This document shows positions 1 through 8,761 of a DNA stretch of 12,189 bases, one piece after another. Position numbers and translations under genes: made by a program. Below the pieces are notes generated by a model. That model saw only the letters and a program-made list of their open reading frames with translations. It was not told where the DNA came from and did no database searches. The DNA comes from Pleurotus ostreatus/Saccharomyces cerevisiae fusant. Its lineage: Eukaryota; Opisthokonta. The number at the start of each line of letters is the position of its first letter. Within the stretch, counting starts at the first letter, position 1. The DNA is taken from NCBI GenBank assembly GCA_024196135.1, contig JAMQCK010001088.1, positions 1 to 12,189 on the forward strand. The letters are read 5' to 3'.

Positions 1-254
1 GGATCTTGGTAAACTAGCGATAAGTAGCGGGCGCAGTAATACGTGCGATGGCGAAAGGATGAGGGGAGGATGAGCAAAGATAAGACGGTAAAACGGTAAG
101 CGGGAATCCGAGTCGGAAACAATGTGCGAAGCGGAAAGTAACTGCGAGTGCGGAAACAACGGAAACGCGGAAAGAGAAGAATGAGTTCGTAAAAGTAAGT
201 AAAGTATCGGAAACAAAAGGAAAGAAAGGGGAAAACATATCTGCAGGTCTTGTG
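1..254. repeat. Short-motif-rich segment with six CGGAAA hexamers
   Basis: This stretch lies beyond the point where the transposase similarity stops. The hexamer CGGAAA occurs at 114-119, 132-137, 151-156, 160-165, 168-173 and 208-213, all in the same orientation. The first 110 bases hold two ACGGTAA motifs (85-100). Clusters of short same-direction motifs are typical of the subterminal part of some DNA transposons, so this may be the other end of an internally deleted Plavaka-type element, but no terminal inverted repeat is visible. The minus-strand frame is open here, yet its translation is Phe/Ser/Pro-rich and unlike the transposase, so I do not treat it as coding. Confidence 0.4.
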
Positions 255-1774
255 CACGTTGCACGTAACATCTGCGTGCTGTAGCCCTTTGCCTCCTCCA
301 TAACATCCTTCGTCCACTTTTCGGTGCGTGCCTCAAAGTCCGTGTCATCCTGCAGACTGTCGGCAGGGCACTGGCACTTCGGGCATGTTCCGGACTTCGA
401 GCATGCCACGAGGCACTGCTCGGGAAAGTCGGCTACGTAGGCGGCGAGGACAGGGAAGACTAGGCGAACTTCGCCATTGCCGCCAACCATCTCGACGCCA
501 TTGAGGCCGGCAGACACGAGCGGCTCGAGGAGAACGTGCATGGACTTGTGGAACACACGAGCACCACGGGAGCGCGCTTCTTGTGTGGTGAGCTGCTCAT
601 CGAGGACCTTCTCCGTCGGTAGATAACCTATAAGAACACACGCATGCATCGATGGCTTGCGGCGGATCGCTTTCGGGAGGTTGCCGATCATGAGATAGAC
701 GGGGTATGCGGTCTTTCCACCCGAGAAGTTCGTCAGTTGGGTCTTGTCTGTTGCAATGATGAGCGGGGCAAGCGTAGCACCCTTCGGAAGGCGATCCTAT
801 GATATTTGAGCTTGGTCCTATGCAGAGAACCTGGAGAGAAGGTACCTGGATTGTTTCCCACCACTCGCCAGTCCACATCTCCGATACAAGGCGATTCGCA
901 CGCGTTGCATCAGCAAAGATCTTCTTTGGCCTGAAGACTAGGTGTTTGGCGAGTGTAGGGTCACCCCAGAGACTGCGAATGGCCTCGATGGGGTCGCGTG
1001 CGCACAGAATGTACACTTCATTGGGCTGATCCTGGAAGCTGAGGGCGCGCGTATACCACTTGCCCGCGCGCTCGGGGATCTCAGCAAGCTTCTCATTGAG
1101 GGCATGGTAGTTCTGGAAGGAGATGCCGAGGCGGTCCATGACCTGTAGTATGGCTTAGTGTTGTGCTTTGTGCCGCCTGCGCAGTACACGTACCTCCGGG
1201 ATGTTCAGAAGGCGATTGATCGCGTTCTGAGCGACACCCTCGGTGACCGCCCAGTGCGCAATCCGCCACTCCAGCTCAGACGCGAACGGACGATAGAGCT
1301 CGTCAGGATCACAACTGGGTGGTGCAGAGCTGCCCTGAATGGGTTCGGCCGTGTCAGATCGCTCAAAGCGCTGCTTCCACAAGTCGTGGACCTTTTGGTC
1401 CATTCGGATGCGAGCACCGGCGCTGATGTACTCGTCGATCACGTGGGTATCGTCAAAGTCGTCAAGAGTGCGTAGCTGGGCCTGTCGATGGGCTTGAGTG
1501 GACGGCCCGGGTCCTGCTTCACCGATCGCGACTGACGAGTCCGCGTTGAGTGTAGTATAGTTGGAAGGAGGGATGAGTTGGAATAGGGTATGCTGATGTT
1601 GGAGACGTCTTCAGTGAGGTCATTGAGAGGATTGTGGGGTGCTGTCCAATGTGCTGCGAAGTCCTTGCGATACCAGGAGCAGCTCTCAGACTGCCGAATA
1701 TGTTTGTTCTTCGCTTCAACAGTGTCAAAGAAGTTGGAGCAGGCAGGGCATGTATAGTCATCGAGGGCTGGCAT
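255..1774 (-). pseudogene. Plavaka-type transposase, N-terminal half, truncated and frameshifted
   Basis: The start at 1774 opens a C2HC finger: C9 and C12 in TCPAC, H25 in KNKHIRQS, C32 in SCSW. This is the usual N-terminal finger of basidiomycete Plavaka transposases. Downstream come the recognisable blocks LYRPFASELEWRIAHWA, LSFQDQP, RDPIEAIRSLWGDP, FRPKKIFADATRANRL, EMWTGEWWETIQ, IIATDKTQLTNFSGGKTAYP, IGNLPKAIRRKPSMHAC and TCPKCQCPAD. Two introns restore these blocks: 1143-1193 (51 bp, GTACGT...TACAG) and 797-845 (49 bp, GTACCT...ATAG). Between about 1560 and 1620 the finger frame must change to the frame encoding GEAGPGPSTQAHRQAQL. No plausible intron does this, so an indel is likely. 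Similarity ends near 255, before the rest of the transposase core. The copy should be inactive. Family call confident; mobility lost by inference. Confidence 0.85.
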
Positions 1775-2523
1775 TTCTGGTAATGAAGAATGGATACAAG
1801 ACGCGTGTGGTTGTAGAATACAGGCAGGACAGGTGGGAAGGACGGACGATCACGAGTGCGTGCAGCGTTGATTTGTTTGTTGCTGTTGTGCCCATGTTGT
1901 CCTTTGCTCTCGACCATCATTCTTCAAGGCCCCCACTTCCTGCATCGTGCTCCCTCGACCTCCATGTACTCTCAGACATCCAATTCCTCCCCCGCCCCTC
2001 TCCGAACTGGCCTAGATTCGAGCATCTCTCCCAAGGCCAAGGGCGCGCGGGCTAGGGCTTAGCCCTGGTAAGTCCCTTCCTGGACATGCCCATGCTGGGA
2101 ATTGCTCACGCGCTGTTGTCCAGGTCGACCACGCACAGGGAAGGTGGATATACTTGGACCTCCCCAGCATGCGCAGCGTGGAGCCCTGTCCTTTGTTGAT
2201 TAGGGAAGCGAAGAGGTCGCTTTTTGCGCGATCTGGTGCGACATCGCCCGCTTTATTTGGCCTATTATCTGACTTTTTCGTCATCAGCGAGCATCTCTGG
2301 GGCGGCCCTTGACTTTCCGGCCGGTGCTCCAAATTCACCGACGCTGCTCACCCCAAAAACTCTACCTCGCCGTCATCCCATCGTGAAAATCCCTGGCTTC
2401 CGCGGTCGACATCCATGGCTTCCGCGGTGTCTGGGCCGCGCGTCAAAGATACAAAGGTAAGCATTCCGAAATTAACCCCCCTTCCCCACCTTCTGTTCCC
2501 TCTTTGCTCGCATACTCATCGTT
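1775..2523. other. Intergenic region between transposase relic and the 508-codon gene
   Basis: No gene is supported here. The two flanking genes point away from each other, so the region probably holds the promoter of the gene starting at 2524. A short inverted repeat AGGGCT-T-AGCCCT lies at 2054-2066, directly followed by a donor-like GTAAGT (2068) with an acceptor-like TTGTCCAG ending at 2123. All plus-strand frames carry stops before that donor, so this could be a dead exon or chance. The last 50 bases before the start codon are C/T-rich (2476-2520), common upstream of fungal start codons. No convincing TATA box was found. Confidence 0.4.
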
Positions 2524-4489
2524 ATGGCCACTCCGACCAGCACCCGCACCGGCCGTGTCCCCACCGCCAGCAAGCGTTCCGTTGCTGCAGAACTCGACGC
2601 CGACGCAATTGCTACAGCCGCTGGCACTCTCAAGCGCAAGGCACCCGGCAAGGCCCCAGCACCGCGCGCCAAGCGCTCATCAGCTTCCGCCGCAGGCGAA
2701 ATTGCTGCTCCGGTCATCGCCAAGATGCAGCTGAGCAAGACACAGGCGGCTGCGGTACTGGCTCACAAGGCCGTCTCTGACAAACAAGCGTCTGCTGCCC
2801 AGAGTGCTCGTAGGCAGTTGGCGAAGCAGAGTACGTTTCTCGCTGCCACCTTCACCACTTTGTACTGATATGTTTAATAGACAAAACACTGGCGTCATCA
2901 GCAAGTGCTTCCGCTGTGGACGAGCTTGCGAAGAAGAATGCCGGTAAGTACGCCACCTTGTTTGCTTGTTCTCGGGGCTGACTTTGCCTAGTCATCCAAG
3001 CCCACCTGGTGGCGGCTCTCGCAGCTGACGAAGATGGGCTAGATGAGGACGGCGATCGGGGCCACCTCAAGAAGCAGAAGGTCCACGTCGTGGAAGGGCA
3101 GGAGGATGATCTCGCCCTCTTTAAAAGTGTGTCATATCTTCGCACCATCGGTATACTTGCTGACATCTTGTCGTCAGATATGCCTCTCCTGATGGAAGTG
3201 AGCTCGGACTCGGGTGACGAGGGAGAGGGGGCAGCTGAGGCCATTGACGAGACCGACGAGGGCATTGATGACAATGGGGTATGTTTTTGATTCGCTCTGA
3301 AGGTATCCATCTAACGCTATGCAGATCCAGGTCTTCGATCTCACCCCGGTGACTCCCAAGAAGGCCAAACGTACTCGCCGCGGGAAGATCGCTGAGGCCG
3401 ACTTCACTCCTCACACGGCCAAGCTCGCGAAGAGCGCCAAGGTCCAAGCCCGCACCCGCACTGCCACGGAGGATGCCTTCCCTGGCGAAGCGAACGCTGC
3501 TGCATACCTCGACCTCAGCCGTGCCGTCGACCGGGCAACTGGCCCGGATGCCGTCATCTTTCGCCAGGCATTTGAGCGTCTCCAGCTTGATGCTGATCTG
3601 CAGGAGGATGTTTTCACTTTTGTAAGTTGTTCTCTTCGTGCTTGTTCTTCCATGTGCTGACCTGTGCGATAGGTGAACTACGCCTCCTCGGGGATGCGCG
3701 GCGATGTCAGTAGCAAGGTCAAGGAGACCTTCGTACTGCTCTCGGGCATCCCGGGCGAGATGACTGTCGAGGAGATCGTCAAGACCATCAAGTGGTTGCG
3801 CACGGACATGAACTACATGTACGGGGACCTCGACATTAAGGTATGTCAATAATTGTCATCCCTTTTGGTCCTACTCATGCTATCGCAGGCGAGGAAGGTC
3901 AACCGCAACATGCCCTTCCAGTCCCCCTTCATCAAGCCAGTCATTGCGGCTGTCTGCTTTGGCCAGAGCAAGGCAAACCGCAACGCCGCTTGTACCATGA
4001 TCTCCCACCGCGAAATTTCTGTGACTATGTTTGCCCTTGTCGGAGCTGCGGTATGTCTTTGTTTGACCATACATCCCTCCGTCATTGATGCTTTGTTCAG
4101 ATTGAGAATGTTTTGAAGTCGTGGGGGAACGGTATCCCTAGTCCGGGCACGTTCACCGAGGAAGCAGGCCGCGAGAGGCAAGGTCTTCGTAGGATGTGCT
4201 TCGCCTGCTGACCACTCTACCAGTTATCTTCGCCACCACTCGTCATTCAACATGCTGCAGGCTAGTGCCCCGAGGTTCACGCGCAAGCTGCAGTATACGC
4301 TGCTTGCAACTATCCTGTACGTAAGCATTGAGTTACATATTGCTGCTTACTCATTCGTACTTCAGCCGCGACGCGGGCAAGAGCCACCTCCTCGACGGGT
4401 ATCTCACGCCCAGCCCTGGCCACCTGCAGGGTGTAGACTTCGAGGCCTTGGAGGCTTCTGTTGGGAGCGAGGAGGAGGACTTCGCGTAG
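2524..4489 (+). CDS. Ten-exon gene, 508-aa DUF6532-like protein
   Basis: Exons: 2524-2830, 2881-2943, 2992-3126, 3178-3278, 3325-3621, 3673-3840, 3889-4050, 4101-4177, 4224-4316, 4366-4489. They sum to 1527 bp, 508 codons plus TAG. Eight of nine introns are GT-AG and all are 46-51 bp. Residues 1-100 are Ala/Ser/Lys-rich with a basic, nuclear-localisation-like run at 36-51 (LKRKAPGKAPAPRAKR). About 180-202 is Asp/Glu-rich, followed by a second basic run, TPKKAKRTRRGK. The helical C-terminal part, about 255-470, has the order typical of the basidiomycete DUF6532 group: FERLQLDADLQEDVFTFVNY, SGMRGDVSSKVKE, NMPFQSPFIKPVIAAVCFG, then ALVGAAIENVLKSWGNG. The protein ends in an acidic tail (GSEEEDFA). 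Biochemical function is unknown; basic and acidic tracts suggest a nuclear protein. High CpG and the intact frame argue for a live gene. Confidence 0.8.
4178..4223 (+). other. GC-AG intron required for frame
   Basis: The exon ends GAG-AG and the intron starts GCAAGG, close to the usual AG|GCAAGT donor of GC-AG introns. It ends CTCTACCAG and carries a CTGAC branch-like site. Its 46 bp match the other introns. Using it gives ...GRE-S-YLRHHSSF and keeps the frame to the stop at 4489. The nearby GT at 4183 gives the wrong phase and an unrelated translation. Confidence 0.7.
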
Positions 4490-4665
4490 TTGCTGTGTTA
4501 TCTTTGCCATATCTTGTGCTCGTCGCGAGCCTTTACTTCTCGCTAGCTTCGTCCCATTGTGTACTTTTATATACCGAATCTAGCCCTCGCCTACGTGCAT
4601 CACTGTCTTACATGTGTAACCTATACATGCCTCAGGAGAACCACAATGAGATATAGGACCTGTCG

Positions 4666-4698
4666 TGTCCTGAGGCTTTCGGAGGGAGCCTTAGGACA
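4666..4698. repeat. Hairpin: 12-bp inverted repeat, 9-base loop
   Basis: TGTCCTGAGGCT (4666-4677) pairs with AGCCTTAGGACA (4687-4698) at 11 of 12 positions. It lies at the proposed 3' end of the diverged LTR-like element and could form a stem in its transcript. Confidence 0.6.
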
Positions 4699-4716
4699 CA
4701 AAGTCAAATAGGGGTG

Positions 4717-4765
4717 TACCTGAGTGCCCTCAATAACCTGGGTGCCCTCGATGCCCTCGGGCATC
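4717..4765. repeat. 18-bp tandem pair plus adjacent perfect inverted repeat
   Basis: Two 18-bp units, 4717-4734 (tacctgagtgccctcaat) and 4735-4752 (aacctgggtgccctcgat), differ at three positions, with a partial third unit following. Overlapping the end is GATGCCC-TC-GGGCATC (4750-4765), a perfect 7-bp inverted repeat. Both lie within the LTR-like element. Confidence 0.6.
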
Positions 4766-4843
4766 CCCGAGATGCACGAGGGAGTCTTGAGACCCAGAGG
4801 CCGTTTTGGGATGCTAGAGAGCGCGTAGACACCAAGTCCAACA

Positions 4844-5715
4844 CGGGAAGGGTCCCTTGCGCACACGGTGGCTGAGGTGAGCATGTGCACAAGACACGCG
4901 GCAGGTGGAAATGTGGGTTGGTGGGCATCCACCAATCCACAAGTAGACAATGGCGATAGAGAATATGAAAGATCGACAATGCGCGGCCTGGCGGCCAATG
5001 CACGTTAAGCGGACAGAGAGATGATGATCGACGAAGACAAGAGAAAATTGACTGCGGCCGGAAATGGTCCGGTGGTCACGTGATTTTTGGAGTTCCGGCC
5101 CGACATGCTGACCTTTGCCTCTGCGGCCCGGCCGTCGTTGTTGCCCTTGTCTTCCCCCATGTGAACATGCTCCCTATTTTCATGCAGTTCCCTCTAGCAT
5201 ACTTCTGGGCTATACTGCACTTACTATGCAGTAGGTCTACTATCTTTTCCTACCTTTAATTCCTCTGAGTATACTCTACTGATTCCTTATATACTGTTTT
5301 CACTTTACTTAGAGCATATACAATAGTTGTATCAGACTAAGTTCAAAAATATTGGTTGGTGCTGAAAGATCCTTCAACTCTCTTGAGTTCACTTGACATG
5401 TGGCCCCAGATTTTCAAACACTCTCAAGCAGGCTCAAGCGGGCTCAAGCGCATTCAAGCGGCTTCAGGATCTGCCGAAATCTCAAACACTCTCAAGCGGC
5501 TTGGCTGCAGAGGGTTTTTTGGTGATGTGCCATTCCAGGGTACTCAGTTTCTTGGGTGATTGGCTCCTTGCCTGAGTTTGAATAGGACATGTACGCAGGG
5601 ACATGATGACGGATGGGAACAAAATCCAAATCATGTGACTAAACATGATCGTGCTTGTACCACATGAATACACACAAACAAATAACTGGATTAATAAAGT
5701 GGAGTATCTAAGTCG
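4844..5715. other. Non-coding stretch
   Basis: No gene is supported. About 5047-5150 is G/C-rich with a CACGTGA box (5087-5093). From 5166 to 5345 the sequence is A/T-rich, with a small inverted repeat TACTGCA/TGCAGTA at 5213-5219 and 5227-5233. The rest holds the CTCAAGC repeat cluster listed separately. Short frames on both strands lack recognisable motifs. Confidence 0.4.
5414..5497. repeat. CTCAAGC repeat cluster with 16-bp direct repeat
   Basis: The 16-mer TCAAACACTCTCAAGC occurs at 5414-5429 and exactly again at 5482-5497. Between them GGCTCAAGCG is repeated twice in tandem with a degenerate third unit (CATTCAAGCG). This is a local 10-bp repeat expansion, with no clear element boundaries. 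Confidence 0.6.
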
Positions 5716-5859
5716 CTAGGCAAATGCATTACCAAGCCAATGGTTCTTGTTCTCCACCCAGTCTACATAAGCGGCATTAGTATGGCAAACAATTGAAGCA
5801 CGGCATCCCTTATAGGGCATGTTGGAGTGGGTAATGCAGCAGGAAGGAAAACAATAAAG
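5716..5859 (-). pseudogene. C-terminal tail of a 2-oxoglutarate/Fe(II) dioxygenase-like protein
   Basis: The minus strand reads 47 codons to a TAG (5716-5718), with no break. The pattern FPSCCITHSNMPYKGCRASI, then VCHT and DWVENKNHW fits the tail of the 2OG-Fe(II) dioxygenase-like proteins abundant in Agaricomycetes. There a [FS]PS-x2-ITHxN block carries the last iron-binding histidine, and G-x-RAS carries the arginine contacting 2-oxoglutarate. The family assignment is from memory of the pattern. Which subfamily (for example TET/JBP-type) cannot be settled without the HxD segment, which is absent. The piece directly abuts the LTR at 5860. It probably is the 3' end of the relic gene that resumes near 7240, being on the same strand and in the order expected. 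Confidence 0.5.
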
Positions 5860-6168
5860 TGTTGGACTTGGTGTCTACGCGCTCTCTAGCGCCTATGGTA
5901 TTTTTCTATGATTTTAGGGACTTTTTCCCGGTACTGTACGCTTACCTACAGTCCTACTTGTGCGCTCACGCCTTACTGCCGAGCGCCACGTGATTTCTCA
6001 GCATTTTCCAGCCGCTCCTGCCTAGAGCGGCACATCCAAGTCTTTTCTCTTCCTGACTCGTTTGCTGTCGCTCTAGGTGCGTAGTTATGCGTTCTGTACA
6101 GCTGAATATACACCTGACTCGTTTGCTATCGCTCTAGTGTGATCACTGGCTTGATTCTACCTCAGACA
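5860..6168 (+). mobile_element. Copia-family LTR, 309 bp, apparently solo
   Basis: It starts TGTTGGACTTGGTGTCTACG, ends CTCAGACA and is collinear with the copies at 10886 and 11612 over its whole length. Flanks are taaag (5855-5859) and catag (6169-6173), matching at only 3 of 5 positions. The target duplication is therefore decayed, or the LTR arose by recombination between two insertions. It lies at the upstream edge of the dioxygenase-like tail. Inside are a hairpin GCCGCTC-CTGCCTA-GAGCGGC (6011-6031) and a 25-bp motif present twice (6052-6075 and 6113-6137). Confidence 0.85.
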
Positions 6169-6300
6169 CATAGCGCCGGTCAGCTCCATGTCTATGCGAC
6201 CTAGATCATACACACACCAAAATTCAGCGGACAGCTTCAGTTATGACCATGGGTACGAGGTGCGCATGCCATACGGCCTCGCACTCGCCCATGCTCTTAC

Positions 6301-6824
6301 TGGGTGCATGTAGTCGTCAATGGGCGGCCGTCATCGGGGATCGTCCTGTCATAGATATCAGGGAGGGGGTCAGCACACAACGCCAGAGTGTCTTCGAGAA
6401 CCATGGCAAGCACCAAAGCGTCCTGAGGGACGCAACGTGGTAGAAGAAGACAAGTCTGATCGACCGCTGGCGGGCCGGATAAAATAGGATGGTCACATGT
6501 CCGCGTCAGGCGGATCCGGATCCGAACACCAAACTTCGCGCTTTGCTAAGTCCCTCATGCCATGGCCGTTCCACCTTGACATCTGTGCCAGGTGCTCCGC
6601 GTGTCATTCTTTGCTTATCCTAACTCACAAGCATATACTGCTCTCTGCGCGCCTCAGCTCGCCTTGACTCACCCCCACCATCTTCAATGTGCACATACTC
6701 TCCGGACTCTCTTTGGTCGACAATGGTCCCAGCCTTGAGACAAGACACAAAAAGTGCATCAGCCTCATCTTGTTCCAGGAGCGCCGGGAGTACATACTTG
6801 CCGCGGTGACGGTGGTAAGGATGT
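6301..6824 (-). pseudogene. Unrecognised exon-like stretches
   Basis: I do not recognise this gene. Three minus-strand pieces look coding. Piece one, 6824-6629, follows a CAG acceptor and reads GKYVLPALLEQDEADALFVS, then GTIVDQRESGEYVHIEDGGG. An intron at 6583-6628 (46 bp, GTGAGT...CACAG) joins it in phase to piece two, 6582-6497, which reads MSRWNGHGMRDLAKREVW. Piece three, 6422-6301, reads DALVLAMVLEDTLALCADPL and ends at a GTAAGA donor. Pieces two and three do not join in phase with any intron I can see. CpG is frequent here, unlike the relic on either side. It may be a separate young gene fragment, or part of an inserted block. Confidence 0.3.
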
Positions 6825-7001
6825 CTGCCTTATCAGTAATGGTCAAGAAGGCAAGAAAGGAGCGGGGCGATCTGCAGTTTGGTATAGGTCATTTTGTGGA
6901 ATATTAGTGCGAGACCCAACATCCACGTTCGTCGTGTATTGCCGCTCGAGTAGCACCCTCACTAGACCCAGCTGGTTTCAAATCATTGATCATAGGAATA
7001 C
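6825..7001. other. Spacer without a supported gene
   Basis: Nothing convincing is seen here. The plus-strand frame through 6689-6907 is a shadow of the minus-strand exon-like piece. Confidence 0.3.
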
Positions 7002-7210
7002 CACTAAACGACAGCCTGCGACTGTGGTACACAATTATCCATGTAAGCACCAAAAAGTCAGGTGCAGACTACCGTCATCTATGCTAGTTGAGATAGTCCA
7101 CAGTCGAGACTACGAGAGATGACATAGTACCCCACAACAACTACGGTTGGCTACACCACCCTATGTTGCGTCCACTTCAAACTACGGGCACTATGTTGGT
7201 CGACGTAGTG
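7002..7210. mobile_element. Possible small CACTA-ended element
   Basis: One end reads CACTAAACGAC (from 7002). The other, on the minus strand from 7210, reads CACTACGTCGAC. They share CACTA and CGAC with one length difference. The neighbouring triplets are tac and gac, so the target duplication is doubtful. CTACG or its complement occurs at 7110-7114, 7141-7145, 7182-7186, 7204-7208 and 7233-7237, like subterminal motifs; the last lies just outside. The element, if real, is non-coding. Confidence 0.25.
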
Positions 7211-7270
7211 GACTCACTTGACTGACTCCTACCGTAGCATCCCGTCAGCATGGCCAAACCCCAGTAGTTT

Positions 7271-8711
7271 AGGGCTTTTTCCTGATGTATGAAGTCTGCC
7301 ATCATGCGAAGTTTGTTGTACATATGGGGCAGTTGTTGTTGGATCTGCAAAAGCATGAGAAAGTAAAAAGGATGATAGACAGGCAACACACTTCACCAGA
7401 CATCCACTAAAACATGTCTTGCATGAATGAGCAGACGGCCTTGTAGACATCTTGATGATCGACCAGCTCCTTGGATGGATAGGGGGTGAACTGGACATAG
7501 TTCGTCCACTTGCCATCTGCAGCCTCACACATATATGGATGTGCATTGGTAGTGTTGGACTTGGTGTCTACGTGCTCTCTAGCGCCTATGGTATTTTCTG
7601 TGATTTTTATGGACTTTTCCCGGTACTGCGCGCTTACTTACAGTCCTATCTCTGCGCTCTTGCTGTTGCTCTAGTGTGATTACTGGCTTGATTCTACCTC
7701 GGACAGGTAGGTGCACCCAAACCCTAGAAATTATTGAATATAAAGGAAAAGTATTAATGAACAGAAAGAACGCACATCAGTGTGGCTACGGTTGTACCAC
7801 AAGCAATAAAAGGATGTGGCAGCTAAGTATGACTCGAAGAAGGACTGAAATGCAATATGAGATGAGGCTTGAGTAGGTGTCTTAAATTTACCTTTTGATG
7901 GGAAAACTTGTTAAGTTCGCTTTTGGACATGGTGAAGTCTATGCTCCCTTCAAAGGTGTCCGCCATCATCTTTGGTGCCTGAGTCTTGAAGGCCAAGATG
8001 CTCTTATCTGAGCACCAGACAAGCGTTGGTCTGAGACGCAGGTGAGAAGTGGATATATTATAGAAAGAGAACACATACTTATCAGAATCAGGAAGGTGCA
8101 CATAAGGTGATCTAGTGTTGCGGACACTGCTCTTTACATTGTCAAAGTTTGCTTCTAACTATTGGGAAGGTGAGCAAAGATAGATAAAGCTGCAGGGAGC
8201 CCATACCACTTTGGAGAAGTCGTATATTGTAGCGCAGTGAGTTGCATGCTTCACTTTCTCCCGCTCAGTGACTGTCCACCGCCACCAAGTGTTGTGCTTG
8301 CACTGCTTGGGGCACTTACCAATGTTGTCGCACTGCTCTGGAGTATACCCTTGCTCTCTGGCAGCTTCCATGGCCAGCTTGGACTTAGATTGAAGGAAGA
8401 GTAGGCAAGTATTGACTGGCACATTGATATTGAAGGTGGTGTCAATGATGTCGCAACCATCGAGGTCAGGCTCAGAGCAAGGGAAATCACTGCTGGTCTT
8501 CTGGCTAAGGAAAGCAGATTTGTGAGGATGTAAGTTGTATGTCCCTGAGTTCACCTCATCGGAAATGGTCACAGAGAAGGGTAATGCATGGGAACCAATC
8601 TCTCAAAGGCAGACAAAGTCCTAGTCCACCATGTTGGCAGCCACCTCTTCCGAGAGTGGGTGAGAGAATTGGGTCTATGCAGTGAGACACTGCGGCAAAG
8701 GCTGCCAGGTT
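7271..8711 (-). pseudogene. C-terminal exons of the relic gene, up to the missing dioxygenase core
   Basis: Exon 8207-8711 has three stops (TAG 8675, TAG 8621, TGA 8603) and then a long open run: SDEVNSGTYNLHPHKSAF, EAAREQGYTPEQCDNIGKC, WWRWTVTEREKVKHATHC. Exons 8079-8158, 7892-8030 and 7776-7844 follow in phase (SPYVHLPDSDKPTLVWCSDK, GSIDFTMSKSELNKF, ESYLAATSFYCLWYN). The next exon, 7392-7723, holds the LTR at 7553-7705. Removing 153 + 5 bp leaves 174 bp, 58 codons, with one TAG at 7407: WTNYVQFTPYPSKELVDHQD, VYKAVCSFMQDMF. The exon from 7344 reads IQQQLPHMYNKLRMMADF. This VY...F...LP-x-MY-x-L layout is what precedes the core in Agaricomycete 2OG-Fe(II) dioxygenase-like proteins; the HxD part is not found. 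Confidence 0.6.
7553..7705 (+). mobile_element. Solo copia-family LTR with internal deletion and perfect 5-bp target duplication
   Basis: It starts TGTTGGACTTGGTGTCTACG, ends ACCTCGGACA, and is flanked on both sides by ggtag (7548-7552 and 7706-7710). About 156 bp are missing from the middle relative to the 309-bp copies, joining ...TGCGCTC to TGCTGTTGCTCTAG. The intact ends and duplication show that the deletion followed insertion, or that an already deleted LTR was mobilised. It sits inside an exon of the relic gene. Confidence 0.9.
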
Positions 8712-8761
8712 CTGTTGATTATGTCAGAAGGGATGACCAAGGGCATAAGATGTGCACATAC

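Larger units (their letters stand above)
4661..4843 (-). mobile_element. Diverged LTR-like element sharing only the 5' end of the copia LTR family
   Basis: Read on the minus strand it begins TGTTGGACTTGGTGTCTACG (ending at plus position 4843) and matches the first ~32 bases of the LTR family found at 5860, 7553, 10886 and 11612. After CTCTCTAGC the similarity stops. A possible 3' end ...GACACGACA lies at 4661, which would give a TG...CA element of 183 bp. The flanks (ggacc before 4661, cggga after 4843) show no target duplication. It could be a related LTR family, a recombinant, or a fragment; the 5' match is certain, the far boundary is not. Confidence 0.45.

Noticed and set aside
2415..2541. 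Upstream exon at 2415-2456 with a GTAAGC donor spliced into the 508-codon gene
   Set aside because: The only acceptor before the coding frame (2541) removes the ATG at 2524 and joins in the wrong frame.
3121..3849. Minus-strand 242-codon frame under the intact gene
   Set aside because: It runs across exons and introns of the well-supported plus-strand gene and is its shadow.
4252..4656. Plus-strand 134-codon frame as a separate gene
   Set aside because: It reads through the intron at 4317-4365 in another frame; the spliced frame of the 508-codon gene explains the region better.
5860..6168. The repeated ~309-bp sequence as a SINE or MITE
   Set aside because: TG...CA ends, 5-bp duplications at two copies, no A-tail or terminal inverted repeats, and a tRNA-primer site after the copy at 11612 all fit an LTR.
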